Positions 48,204 to 59,390 of a stretch of DNA of 64,000 bases are shown in pieces. A model generated the notes under the pieces. That model ran no database searches. It was given only the letters and a program-made list of their open reading frames with translations, and was not told the origin of the DNA. Origin of the DNA: Inia geoffrensis. Lineage: Eukaryota > Chordata > Mammalia > Artiodactyla > Iniidae. The stretch is taken from the NCBI GenBank assembly GCA_036417435.1, contig CM070913.1, forward strand, positions 17,328,680 through 17,392,679. Direction: 5' to 3'. Within the stretch, counting starts at the first letter, position 1. The number at the start of each line of letters is the position of its first letter. The position numbers and the translations under genes were made by a program.

Positions 48204-48714
48204 CTGAGGGAGAGAGATGGTGGAAACCTATTCAAGTTGAATTGCTAAAGGCTGAATGCAATCCTGAATGGGCAGTTTTAAAGCATTTGCAAATGTTATG
48301 TCTGCTTCCTTGAGAGGGCCTCTTTCTAGGTCAAGTTTCGATAACTGCTTAGTACAGAAGTACCTCTTCAGTGGGGATGGGAGTTACTTGTGTTTTAAAT
48401 TCTTAGTAACTCGTAAGGACAACACAGTCTTTGGGCCCTTCATTTCTCTTTTTGACAATACCAAAATGCTTCTCCCTTATAAATCAAATATTATCTATCT
48501 ATCATCTATATTTTGTTTTGCTTTTTAAGAACCGGAACTGAATAACAATACTAGGCTTAGTATTACTACTATTTTATACTATGGCTGTCTAAGTAGCTTG
48601 GTAGAGTTTTATGATTTGTGAACTGTTCTGCACATTCTGTCTTTCTCCACGTTTAGACAGGAGGATCTTCTGTAGTGGAACCGCTGTTTGTGAGAATCAG
48701 TGAATCCACCTTAC
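48204..48714. other. CDH20 intron, 511 bp
   Basis: Short intron between the 120-bp and 295-bp exons. No repeat or other feature is recognised. Confidence 0.85.
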
Positions 48715-49009
48715 CCACTGGTGACATTTCTGGCACAGTGGCGACATAAGGTCCATCCAGGAACTTGGGCTCATTGTCATTGATGTCTTGGATTTTAATG
48801 ATGAACTCTGACTCTGGCTCCATTGGCCTGCCCGTCCGCCTGTCCAGGGCTTGAGCCCTTAAAGTGTACTGGGCCCTTTCCTCTCGATCAAGCCTCTGAA
48901 TGGCGTGGATGTCTCCAGTGGTGTCGTCGATGGTAAACACGACACCTGCACCTTCTCCAGAGAGGATGTATTTGATGGATCCATCCCCCCGGTCCATGTC
49001 TGAATGAAG
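48715..49009 (-). CDS. CDH20: CDH20 exon, 295 bp: rest of EC1 and entry to EC2
   Basis: Encodes residues 83-180 plus one base. It begins [14 protein letters not shown] after acceptor TTTTTCCTCAG and ends at MSPVG with donor G|GTAAGG (phase 1). It carries the EC1 calcium-binding signatures: LDREE in [10 protein letters not shown] and the linker [11 protein letters not shown]2 then begins at [10 protein letters not shown]. The 295-bp length is the one expected for the second coding exon of type II cadherins. No stop or frameshift is present. The exon lies only 511 bp from the next one, the shortest intron in this window. Confidence 0.96.
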
Positions 49010-50094
49010 CTGAGGAAAAAAAGCACCGACATATTAACAGGTGTCAGAAATGAATAGATTTTTCAGTATGGTCTAAATTTATGATTTCCTTTCAAACAGA
49101 AAGACTTTTTTTCACTCAGTTGTTTAAAATGTCTCCAGAGAACTAATATGCATTGAACATGATTATATCAAAGAGCAAATATAAGTTGATGAATAAGTAA
49201 AGTTTCTCCACATCCCATTCAGTATGGGATGTACTTAACTTAGTACTGTTTTTGAAGTTCCTTTCCCTGAGAAGTATAGAAAACAGGAGCTCTGGAAAGT
49301 GTAGGTCCCAACGTGTACAATAGGAGCAAATCTAATAAGAAGGAATCCAGCCTTTCCATTTAATTTTTTTTTTTAAATGGACAAGCTAAACATTTAAAAA
49401 TTGTACAAGTGTTGATATAAATTAAGTTTTAGAATTTCAGAAACTTTATGACAATTCGAGTTGGCTGAGAAGCTGATGAAATAGCTGATAAATAGACCAG
49501 TGGCCACCATACTGGAAATACAAAATGACTTCCAGGGGCTCTTGAAATTCTCTGAATTCCATAGTTTCACTCAGTAGGACTATGCTTGTTTATGTTTCAG
49601 GCATCAAAGTGGAATTTTACTGCTGGTTATTATTCTTTTTATCAGTGTATCTCTCCTTTTGGTGGGACCAGTTCTTGGCCTCATAACTGAATCACTCAAA
49701 TCTATATGTGGAAGGTTCTGTTAGGGACATGCTTTTATCTGTCCATCCAGCTATATTTCCTCCCAAATTACTTTGTAACGACTCTCGAAATGAGTCCAGG
49801 GACACTATTTTCATATTAAGCCTAGAAATAAACTCCTGCACCCCTAATTATAGACAATGTATATAGATGGCAAGAACCCTGGAATTTTGTGCTATCTTAT
49901 AATAGTCCTTCTCTCAGGGGGCAACAGAAAATTAGTTACACTTAGCTACGACCAGCTCTGTTGTTGCTGGGGTAGTTAGCACTTTGCATAGCTCAGTGAT
50001 GAAGTCCATGAGATATAGTTTATAAAACAGCCAGCGTTAGGGTTAGGCCAGAGAGGCAAGTATATCTGGCCTGAACACTGTCTGTATCAGTTAT

Positions 50095-50260
50095 AAATTG
50101 AGTGCCCTTGACAAATTATTTAACGCTTATAACCCTCAAGTTCCTCGTATTATAAATGTAGAGGACAATGTTAATTCTTACTGTGAAGGTTTGTTGGGCT
50201 CATTAGAGATTAATGTATGTAAAGCACCTAGTACAGTGTCTTTCCCATAATAGGAAAGCT
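50095..50260 (+). repeat. MIR SINE remnant
   Basis: CTTGACAAATTATTTAACGC and TGTAAAGCACCTAGTACAGT. Confidence 0.65.
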
Positions 50261-50714
50261 ATAAATGGGGCCAATTGCCATGATGATATACGCGCATAGA
50301 GAGAAGGGTATTAACATGCGCAGCTCTTCTGTACTCCCTTCAAACCTTCAGGAGTGTAGCAGAGACGGCAAGAAAACAACCTGTTGTCCTTTTTGTTATG
50401 CTAGCCCAATGGTAGAAGCTGGAGAAGGCTGCCTGAAGCATTGCTGGGACAGTGTTAGTCTGAGGATTAAATGGCACGGACACCAAGAAGACACCTGAAA
50501 GTGTATTCACAACATCCTCAGACAAGGATGGGTTTGGAGGTTGTGGCTGGTTTTGAGCTGATATCAAACTGACTCACGGCCAAATCACACAGGCAGCAAT
50601 TTTGCTGCCTAGAGGAATTCAACTGTGTCTTATCTACAGAAGGGAAGTAAGAGAACAAAATTGACCGAAAAAATAGCTGTGGATTTTTTTCTACTTAAAG
50701 AATTCTATTTAGAA

Positions 50715-50810
50715 TATAAAGTTCTGCCATTTTCTCATTCCATATACAGTATTATTATTTTTTATAAAGTTCTCCCATTTCCTCATTCCATATACAGTAT
50801 TATTATTTTT
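50715..50810 (+). repeat. 48-bp tandem duplication
   Basis: Two adjacent 48-bp units (50715-50762 and 50763-50810) starting TATAAAGTTCT. They differ at about two positions (tgccattttctc against tcccatttcctc). Confidence 0.92.
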
Positions 50811-51474
50811 TTATCGCAATCCAAGTCTTCTGTTTATGCAGTTAAAAAGGCAGAGGTGCCTAGCTCTTACTGTGTAGAGTAGAAAGCCATTTTATTTGGA
50901 CCCGGCCACAAAGAAATGAAAATCCATTCCCGTCTGGAACTGTGTTCCCAGGCAGAGGAATGGAATTGGGAGGAGGAGGACAGGGATCTAAGGATTAAAA
51001 AAAAAAATGTATATATTTGTGTGTGTTTACATATATATGTCTATACATATATAAATATACATATAAATACATGTAGTTTTAAGGCATGTGGCATAGAACT
51101 TTCACTTAGGATGAAATAGGTTAATTCAGGGCATGGCAGACTATCCAGGGGAAAAAAAAAGGATAGAAGCTGACGTTAAAGAAAATACCTGGGATTGTTT
51201 TGACGTGTTCTATTTGTCATCTAAAAAGTTTTGTCCTATGAACCTTAAGAAAGTTAAGCATGCTTGTGATCATCATAGGCCAAGTTTAAGTGCTCTGCCT
51301 ATGGAGAGTACTTAATAAGTAGCAGGAGGCTAGAAATCTTTGCTGCTGTACAGAAGGTTCTGGTTCCTCAGGAGCTACTCGGCTGGCTGATGTCAGTGGA
51401 GTCTGGGCTGAACCTTGGATCTGTTATCTTTGTTTTTGTTTGTATTGAGAGAAGAATTGGAGGAACTCTCTAGA

Positions 51475-51575
51475 CTGGGAGTTCCTTGAAGTCAGGAACC
51501 ACGTGGCTTTCATCTTAGTGTGAGTCCTCACGTGTAGCAAATGCTCAATAAAATTTTATTGAATGAGTGGTGTAG
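51475..51575 (+). repeat. L2/MIR-like 3' end
   Basis: GAGTTCCTTGAAGTCAGGAA through AAATGCTCAATAAAATTTTA resembles the shared L2/MIR tail. Confidence 0.55.
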
Positions 51576-51688
51576 GGTGTAGTAGTAGGGTTAAAGCTTT
51601 TAGTGAAACCACGTTACCTTTGCCTTAAAAGAGCTGGCAAGCACCTTTCAGGTACCTTCTTTGTGTGTGTGTGCTTATGCGCAAGAAA

Positions 51689-51717
51689 GGGGGAGAGGAG
51701 GGGGGAAGGGAGGGGGG
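51689..51717 (+). other. G-rich tract fitting a G-quadruplex pattern
   Basis: Four runs of at least three G (51689-51693, 51700-51705, 51708-51710, 51712-51717) with loops of 6, 2 and 1 bases. It lies on the template strand of CDH20, within an intron. Confidence 0.7.
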
Positions 51718-51828
51718 AGGACATCCACAGAGAAGCAGGAGGGCCTCCTACGAACAGGAAGAGTACCAGCTATGAAAAGGGCCAGGATCTGCTTACACAG
51801 AACTAGTTTCTGGGGACTATACAGTTGA

Positions 51829-52280
51829 CCCTTGAACTATATGGATTTGAACCACGAGGGTGCACTTATATGTGGATTTTTTTTTTTTTTTCTGTACACG
51901 GGCCTCTCACTGTTGTGGCCTCTCCCATTGCAGAGCACAGGCTCCGGACGCACAGGCTCAGCAGCCATGGCTCACGGGCCCAGCCGCTCCGCGGCATGTG
52001 GGATCTTCCCAGACCGGGGCACAAACCCGTGTCCCCTGCATCGGCAGGCGGACTCTCAACCACTGCGCCACCAGGGAAGCCCTATGTGGATTTTTTCAAT
52101 AGTATATGTTGCAAACAGTATTACACATGAATCTGTGGATGCAGAACCACCGATACAGAGTAAACGGTGATTATGGAGGAACCATGGATATAGACAGAGG
52201 GCCGACTCTAAAGTTAAAAATGGATTTTCCAGGGTGTGGACGGTTGGTGCCCCTAACCCCCACATTGCTCAAGGGTCACC
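51829..52280 (+). mobile_element. Tigger-like (Tc1/mariner) DNA element, split by a SINE
   Basis: The left end ACAGTTGACCCTTGAACTAT and the right end CTCAAGGGTCACCTGA are imperfect terminal inverted repeats. The interior GTGCCCCTAACCCCCACATT is typical of Tigger-type non-autonomous elements. The SINE at 51883-52082 divides it. Confidence 0.8.
51883..52082 (-). mobile_element. CHR-type SINE splitting a Tigger-like element
   Basis: Flanked by exact tatgtggatttttt at 51869-51882 and 52083-52096. It interrupts an older DNA transposon fragment, which resumes directly after it. Confidence 0.95.
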
Positions 52281-54029
52281 TGAAATTGTATCAGTTCAGG
52301 ATCTAGTCAGGGAACAGAGCCCACACCAGTCATTTTAGCAGATAGAATTTAATATGAAGGATTGAAAAGGCAGAAAGGGAACACTGAGGTATCATAGGAG
52401 AGATAATAACTCCAGGAAACAGCTAGTGCCCCTCTGGCTGGGGGAGCAGAGGGCAGAAGTTGGGGCTCTTCGAATCTGGGCATTTGGAGGAGGCTGGGCC
52501 AGAGACCTCTGAGAAGGGAGCGCTGCCCCGTCAGGCTGGAGCTTCAGGAGTTTGGAGGAGGTGCCCCCCAGCGCCCACCTCCCACGGAACTGAGACTCAG
52601 ACTTCTGAGAAGGCGGCGCCATCCAGTGGTGCTGATATTTCTCAGCGGGTGTGGTGAGGCTGGGGCTGGGAGTGTGGAAAGAATCCAGAAACTGGAATCA
52701 ACTGCTGCAGGTAAAAGGAACAAGTCCCTTCTCCCTCCTCCTGCCTCTGGTTCTCCCTGTAGTGCATTCTACTCTCAGAACCCAGTGGGAGCTGGTTGGA
52801 AAAGGAGAAACTGTGGTGTGCAGAGTTCCAGCCCCAACTTCACAAAGTGGAGTATGGAAAGGTGAATACAGAGCTGAGACACTAGCTTAATAACCAGCAC
52901 AGTACTGTGCATTTAATATTAGGTTTCCCAGCCATAGAATACATATTTGGTTGTGAAAACTGAAAAGAAGAGATATTAACAGCTTTTCTCTAAGTCACTC
53001 AGCAAATTGGCACTGCAATAAAAATGTGTTTTATATTTATCCATACTTAATTCAGCTAACACTGACTGAGCACCAGCTCTTTGGAGGAAGGTAAAGAGCT
53101 TCTGGAGTGGAGTTGGCAGCACGTGGTTATGTACTTATACTAGACAGGCAAGTGGATAGCCTACTTAACCTAACAATTCTTTAGTCTATAAGATCTTGAG
53201 CCAAAGGAGTAGTGAATGATGGGAAGTTCACGAAGATCATGAAAAAATGTTAAACACAAGGGTGACTTTCACTCCTTTTGCTGCCTTTCATGGTGCCTCA
53301 TATAGTTCCAGGAATGCAGCAAGTGCTTACAATTTGTGGTTAGACAGCTTCCATGTAGTTGTTAACCTCAGCATGACTTGGGACCACAGGTTTCTGCACA
53401 AGCACAAGCTCTCTGCATCCCCCTCTTTGCATATGTCAATATAATCTAGCTTTAACTCGACACTGCCTTGTCCCTGGAAAGCCCAGTGTGGATTTTATAA
53501 GGCCATACCAATTACAGCTGATAATTGTTACCACACTCCTTTCTGAAATAAGCAAATACTCAGGGCAGCTCTCTAAACAGACATCTTCCAGAGCTCAAGG
53601 TGATAAGCTGAAATGCCCCTGGAAGAGAGGGAATGAAAGGTGGTTGGATTCTCTTTCAAAAGAAAGTAAAGGGGAAAAGTGCCTGGGTAAGTGAATACAT
53701 AATTATCTTCTTCATGTGGAGGTGACATACCCAATTCAGGGTAAAAACTTTCATTGTTTGCTGGAGTGTTGGTTGGACAGGATGACTGTGGAGATGCGGA
53801 GGTATCCTGTGTCCTGGGTTGGGGTGATTAGGAAAGGGTGAGCACTAATCATGAGTACTAGAGGGTACTACACAGCTGTGTGCTCCCACCTTCAGGAAAC
53901 AGGCTTGGTTACATTCCTGGTCTCACCGACACCATTGATGCTTCTGTGTATCTTTCAGGGCTAGGTCTAAAGTCATGGCCATGTGCAGGGCAGCGTAAAA
54001 GAAAGCCCATGGCTTCAGTTTCAGATTTC

Positions 54030-54170
54030 CTGTTGCCTTCTGTGTAACTTTGGGCAAGGAACGGAACCTCTCTGAGCCTTGTTCCCTACTCTAATTATCA
54101 AAAAGTAGTGAATTATACTTACCTCCTAACATTGTTATGATGATTAAATGATCCGCTTTATGAGAATATG
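54030..54170 (+). repeat. MIR SINE remnant
   Basis: TGTAACTTTGGGCAAGGAAC, CTCTCTGAGCCTTGTTCCC and GTTATGATGATTAAATGAT. Confidence 0.75.
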
Positions 54171-54775
54171 ACTGACACACGGTACTGTGGTAGCCCAGAA
54201 ACTTGTCAGATACTCTTGTCTTTCTGCATTTTTGTATGTCCAGTTCTGTGCTGGGTACTCAGTGTTAGGGAAATGTAGGGAAGGCCAGGGATGGCATCTC
54301 AGTTTCTATCTTTGGGAGCAGGGAGGAGGGCTCTAAAACTGTACAAATACAAAACAATTACTGAATACAAAAACATTTTCTTAAACCTATTTTAGCGGTA
54401 GCTATGTGTGTCTAGTTGGAAGAAATGTTTTACAAATATCAAGTTGCTAGAGATCTTTGGACTCTGAATAGGTGGAAGATGTATTCATGATGGAAAAGGC
54501 TTTTAAGCTGGGGCCCTGAGAAATTTGAATGTGATTGATCAGAGAGGAGCTGTTTGTCCTTGGCATGACAGTAGCATGGGCACTCATCTGGGGTAGGGTA
54601 GGGACTGACGTGGTATGTTGTGTCAGGACCAATAAGGAGACCCAGCTTGACTGATATCAGGATAGGATTTGAGAAATCCTAGGGATCGGTCGGATAAGGG
54701 AGGAGGACTCATTTTCTGGAAGTCCTTGAACTGTATGCTAAGAGCTCTGATAAGCACTGGAGAGCTACAGTGCTT

Positions 54776-54976
54776 TTTTTTTTTTTTTGGATGCGAGCCT
54801 CTCACTGTTGTGGCCTCTCTTGTTGTGGAGCACAGGCTTCAGATGCACAGGCTCAGTGGCCATGGCTCACGGGCCCAGCCGCTCCGCGGCACGTGGGATC
54901 TTCCCGGACCGGGGCATGAACCCGTGTCCCCCACATTGGCAGGTGGACTCGCAACCACTGTGCCACCAGGGAAGCC
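54776..54976 (-). mobile_element. CHR-type SINE (about 210-bp form)
   Basis: Poly-T then GATGCGAGCCTCTCACTGTT, ending CCACCAGGGAAGC. Target duplication ctacagtgcttt at 54764-54775 and 54977-54988 is exact. Confidence 0.95.
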
Positions 54977-55337
54977 CTACAGTGCTTTCTTAATCAAAAG
55001 AGTGACATGATGGAAAGGGTGCTTCATGGAGGTAAATGTCCTGAGTCCTAGGGGGGAGGAATGGGAAGATTCTCCCTACAGCACCTGCTTAGTTAATCTA
55101 ATCATGAAGAACAGAGGGACCACAGTAATCACAGAGCCTGGAGAGGATGAGGTGAATCTGAGAGAAACTGGCAAGGAGATATTGACAGAACGTGGTGACT
55201 GGTTGTGCATGAAGGGAGAAGAGAAGGAATGGCAGAAGTCAAAGGAAATTCACAGGTTTTGAGGCCAAGAGATTTGCAGGTGCATTAGGTATGCATTACT
55301 GAGCTGCTTAATTCACATAAGGAACTCCCTTATACTA

Positions 55338-55396
55338 TTGCTGCTGCTGCTACTGCTACTACGACGACGACGATGACGATGACTACAGCTACTACA
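55338..55396. repeat. Compound triplet repeat tract
   Basis: Period-3 run of CTG, CTA, CGA and TGA units with CGACGACGACGATGACGATG in its centre. Twenty consecutive triplets fit. Confidence 0.9.
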
Positions 55397-55505
55397 GGAT
55401 AATGATTATTAAGATCTTACTCTGGACCTGGTACTCTGCTAAAGCACTTTACATGTGTTACCTTATTACTTAATCCTTACTACACCAGGAGGTACTCATT
55501 TCATA
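55395..55505 (-). repeat. MIR SINE remnant
   Basis: TGCTAAAGCACTTTACATGT and CCTTACTACACCAGGAGGTA. It directly follows a triplet tract. Confidence 0.65.
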
Positions 55506-56224
55506 AGTATCTTTTTGAACACTGCCTATGTGACAGGTACTGTGTTAGGCCTTGTGGATAAAATGGGAGAAGTGTCCTTGTCCTCATTGAGCTTATAGTC
55601 TAGTCTAGGGCTTCAGACAATACACATATAAACAAACAAATAAATTAGATATTGTAGGTTGTGGTTAGAGCTGTGAAAAAAATAATGGTGGTGAGAGAGT
55701 CTAACAGGGTGGACTTAGAGATTCTTTACTGGATATGCTACACGTGGGACGCCTTTGAGTCATAAACGTGGAGCGGTAGGGTTTGTAAGTCTGAACCTCA
55801 GACGAGTGGTCTGAGCCAGAGGTGGAGGTTTTGAATTCATTGGTTTGGGGGTGGGGGTTAAAACCATAGGGATGACGAATTCACCCAGGGAATGAGTGTG
55901 GATAGGGAAGAGACCCAGGGCAAAGCTTACAGGACCACCAGTGGTTGGGGTCAGGCAGAGGGAGAGGACCAGCAAAGAGGCTGAGAAGGAAGGAGGAAAA
56001 ATGGGATTGTGAAGGTCATGAAGCTGAGAGAAGAATGTGAGTCAAGAAGGAGGGACTGGACAGCAGTGTCCAAGGCCGCTGTTGGGTGGTTCCATAAAAT
56101 GAAACCATCGGGTCTGGTGGTGGGGAGATCCTTAGGAGCATTGAAAAGACAACTTTAGTGCAGAGTGAGGGCGGAAGTCAGAAAACTGGGTTGAGAAGTG
56201 GATGGGAGTTGAGGAAAGAGCTTA

Positions 56225-56370
56225 TGTAGACAGCTCTTGAGAAGTTGTGGTTCCCTTATTACATGGTTCTCCGAAGTCACTCTGGAAGCAATTGGCAGAG
56301 CTGGGTTTTGAACCCACATATGTTTGACTCTGAAACCCACACTCTTAGCCTCTGTGCTAAACAAGTGTTT
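56225..56370 (-). repeat. MIR SINE remnant
   Basis: AGAGCTGGGTTTTGAACCCA and ACACTCTTAGCCTCTGTGCT. Confidence 0.7.
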
Positions 56371-57066
56371 GTTATTTGAATGAATTATTTATTTTCTAAT
56401 TAGTTCCTTGTTTCCCATTTTCTCTCATTTGGTTGCTTTTGCAAAATAGTCTCTGATTAACATCCAAAATAAGTAAACACAGGAGAAAGCCCGGATTAAA
56501 AATGAAATGATGATAGATAAATCAAGGGAATTTGAGTATGAAGTTTATAAATATATTCATTGATTGTCTCCAACTATCCTGAAGCACAAGCTAGGATCTT
56601 CTGAAATGAAGAATGTTTTATTCTTTTTATTTCCATTAAATTTAGGCCTCAGGCAATACCTGTGGAAACGCTTTGAAAAAAAAAAAAAAAAACAAGGCAA
56701 ACCCCCTCTACTCCTCCCTTTGCATTTCCCAGTTTATTTCTTCCCCATCCTGTTATTCCTGAGGCTGCTGCTGCCTCTGGGGGGACTTGAATGGTTCTTA
56801 CAGGGTCCAAGGCTTTTCCTGCAAAAATCTAATTCCTAGTATTTCCCACTCAGAACAGAGGCAAGAACAAGGAGAGAAATCTTTCCTTTCTGATCGGTAT
56901 CTGACACAGCAAAAATTAGATTTCAACTAGCTGTCAAGTAACATACGTCTAGTTAAAATTGTTCTCAGGCCTTAGACTATTTGAGCTTTCATAGTCAATT
57001 CATATTCTTATTCAATGTCAATATTTAATATTCTGATAATTTATCTTTCTCTTTGGCAGTTCTTAC

Positions 57067-57312
57067 CTTGCCGACATACAAAGGGTCAGTTCCAGTGTAT
57101 TCTTCCAGAACAAAAAATTGGTTCCAAACCCAGCTCCTCTTTGTCCGAGAGTGTGACTGTGGCTTGTCTGACAGGAACACTTCTAATTTGCCTGGCGGTG
57201 TTGGTGTGCCCGAGAGAACAGTGGTTGTAAGGTCCATCAATCCCCAGAAGTACAAGGACATGCCAAGTCCAAGCCAGCTCTTTGCATTGCTCATTCTACC
57301 AGAAGTCCGCAT
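57067..57312 (-). CDS. CDH20: CDH20 first coding exon: signal peptide, prodomain, start of EC1
   Basis: Cadherin-20 is a calcium-dependent homophilic adhesion protein of the plasma membrane. This exon encodes residues 1-82. The ATG is the reverse complement of cat at 57310-57312 and begins MRTSGRMSNAK. A hydrophobic stretch at about residues 13-32 serves as signal peptide. A short prodomain follows, ending in the furin-like site RTKR (56-59). The mature protein starts SWVWNQFF, placing Trp at mature positions 2 and 4, the paired tryptophans that define type II cadherins. The exon ends after TDPLYVGK with a phase-0 donor CAAG|GTAAGAA. The identification as CDH20, rather than CDH7 or another paralogue, rests on recalled similarity of this leader and of the following exons. 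The 5' boundary of the untranslated part was not resolved; a weak candidate acceptor lies near 57359. Confidence 0.95.
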
Positions 57313-59082
57313 GGGATTGCCAGGTTTTCAGAAAGTAAAGTTCAGGATGATAAATCCACTGAACTTGAGTATTTTCCAAATAAAAAAGTAATGCAGTTTA
57401 TTAAACACTTATACTTCCCAAATGAGGTCCTGATTCAAGTCAGTCTACTTGAAGTTGACTTCCTGTCAAGTTAAGGAAAACACAGTGTGATGATGTCAAA
57501 TTCTTTTCTGTGGGCTTATAGCAAGTTTTCAAGAAATGTTAGTAAATATTCATTTTTTCTGCTCAACAAATTAAAGAGTCATAACACTGCTTTAGAAGTG
57601 TTTGAGTAATAAATAATATTTTGATAAAAAGAAGACAACTTATGTTGACATAGTCAATCCCAAACCTTTAAATATGGATTTCAGAAAGAAATAAAACTAG
57701 TGAATAAATTTCTTCTCACTCGTAACTAGAGGGGTATGCTGTATTATTGATTGGCTTGAATTAATAGTGTGCTCTTTGAAATATTTATGACAGTCTCCTA
57801 CATTCTTAAAAATAGTATTCATTTCCAGAATTTACAGCTAATAACTAATATTTTCATTAGCCCAACTGCTTTCATTAGAAAACTAAAAGCAAAATCTAAC
57901 TATTTTTTTTGCCACCCACAATTATATTTTGTCTGGTCCATGTTATCGATAATATTGGGACTCTTGGACTTCATTTATAAGCAGCCATGGATCACTTCTG
58001 ACTTTAATCATTCTCTGAGCTCATGGTGGAATTCGAGTTTCACACTCTACTGCTTCAGCTCTGAAGCACTGATAGTGGCTGCTAATGTAACCTTTCTAGG
58101 ATTTGAAAGGTCAGTTAATCATTATATCATTCACAATAGACTTTAAAGTGCTATTAGTCACATGCTACCCTGGGCACGCTAAGAGTGTCTAGCCAACAAT
58201 TTTTTTTTTTCTGAGCTGAAAGACTCATTTAGGCAAAGGGATGACTTCTGACTTCTACCCTGGGGACACCTTTTCATCAAACTTCTTTTGTTGCTATGAG
58301 GTCAGATTAGCTGGTGACCTTACTCCTGGGCTGTGACCTCATCAACCTTTTCTTCCTTTACTTTGGCTGGATTTAATGAGGTGGCATAGCACTCAAGCCA
58401 CTCTGTCAAAACAACTAGAATGTCTTCTGTGGGCTTAATACTTTCACTGTTAATGTGGAGAACTGCTGTCATCTTCTCATAACAAATGTGTTTATTTGGG
58501 GATTTCAGACCTATGCAACTAAGCAATGCTCCATTTCTACAAGTGGTTTAAAATGAATGCATTGCTGCTAACTCAATTACCACCTTCCACCTGTCATCAT
58601 CAGAACTCATTTTAGCTTCCTCTCAAATACTATTGAAATGAACAAAAGAATTAAAAAGATATAATCATTTCATACAATATACCATTTCATTTCTGTATAA
58701 GAAGTCACTTCAGTGAGAGCTGATAAAGAGGAAAAAGCTATAGAATTTCTTTAACAGAATGGGAGGCTGTGCCTCTTATCAGTTAGAGCTCTAAAGGCAG
58801 ATTGATTGTCAAGTAAAAGCAAGCCACCTGTGCCTTATTTGGGGTGATGTGTTTGTTAATAAAGAACAATGGTTTGCTAGAAGGGGGATCACCAAGTATT
58901 AGCTGTTCCCTTTCTCTTTAGACTGATCGACAGACACCCAGCTCATGTTTCTCTGATCCCTGTCTAAGGGGAGACATTCTGGAAAAAGGAACCTTAACCC
59001 CAGCGATGAATTAATGAAAAATATTGGTGAGAATTAGCTATGCTGTTTTAGGGACCTAGAAGATGGACTAAAGGGCATTACC

Positions 59083-59101
59083 AAAAAAAAAAAAAAAAAA
59101 A
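59083..59101 (+). repeat. A homopolymer
   Basis: About 19 consecutive A. No SINE body recognised before it. Confidence 0.9.
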
Positions 59102-59214
59102 AGGTATTGCCAGAATGAATACTGGATTTGGTAACCACAATGGGAATATTACATATGTTGTGAGACACAGACCTATCTGTAGTTTCCACAAAGTTCACTA
59201 GACTAAGGGTCACT

Positions 59215-59390
59215 AGACAGTTTGGCTCCTGGTTCTGCCTTCATCACCTCTGACTTGTTCACTTCTATGAATTTTTGTTCCTCATCTGTTAGGCAGTGAA
59301 TGGTAGTTCTCCCACCTACTTCACAGGGTGACCGTGAGGATCTATTGGGATAACGTAGGTGGAAGTATTCTGTAAATGGCTTAAGGTGTC
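59215..59390 (+). repeat. MIR SINE remnant
   Basis: GGCTCCTGGTTCTGCCTTCA, TTGTTCCTCATCTGTTAGGC and CCACCTACTTCACAGGGTGA. Confidence 0.7.

Larger units (their letters stand above)
54440..56150. repeat. Old interspersed repeat, unnamed, interrupted by a SINE
   Basis: Purine-rich sequence with phrases common to a widespread ancient mammalian repeat (GAGTGACATGATGGAAAGG, AATTCACCCAGGGAATGAGT, AGACCCAGGGCAAAGC). I recognise the type but cannot name the family; limits are approximate. Confidence 0.45.
49010..57066. other. CDH20 intron, 8.1 kb
   Basis: Contains MIR remnants, a 48-bp tandem duplication, a G-rich tract, a Tigger-like element split by a CHR SINE, a GC-richer block (52290-52890) that may be old repeat, an old unnamed interspersed repeat with another CHR SINE (54440-56150) and a triplet repeat tract. 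Segments 49010-50090 and 52900-54020 hold nothing I recognise. Confidence 0.75.

Noticed and set aside
52380..52890. GC-richer block considered as a CpG island or promoter
   Set aside because: CpG is sparse, there is no exon next to it and the sequence resembles old repeat-derived DNA; it also lies inside the gene, downstream of the first coding exon.
57313..57400. Acceptor for the first coding exon's 5' UTR near 57359 (TTCAG)
   Set aside because: The pyrimidine tract is poor and no transcript evidence is available, so the 5' boundary is left open.
58320..58526. 68-codon minus-strand frame with a Lys/Glu-rich end (KVKEEKVDEVTAQE)
   Set aside because: It looks somewhat protein-like, but I recognise no family, no splice sites fix it and its length is within chance. 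It could be tested by conservation of frame in other mammals.
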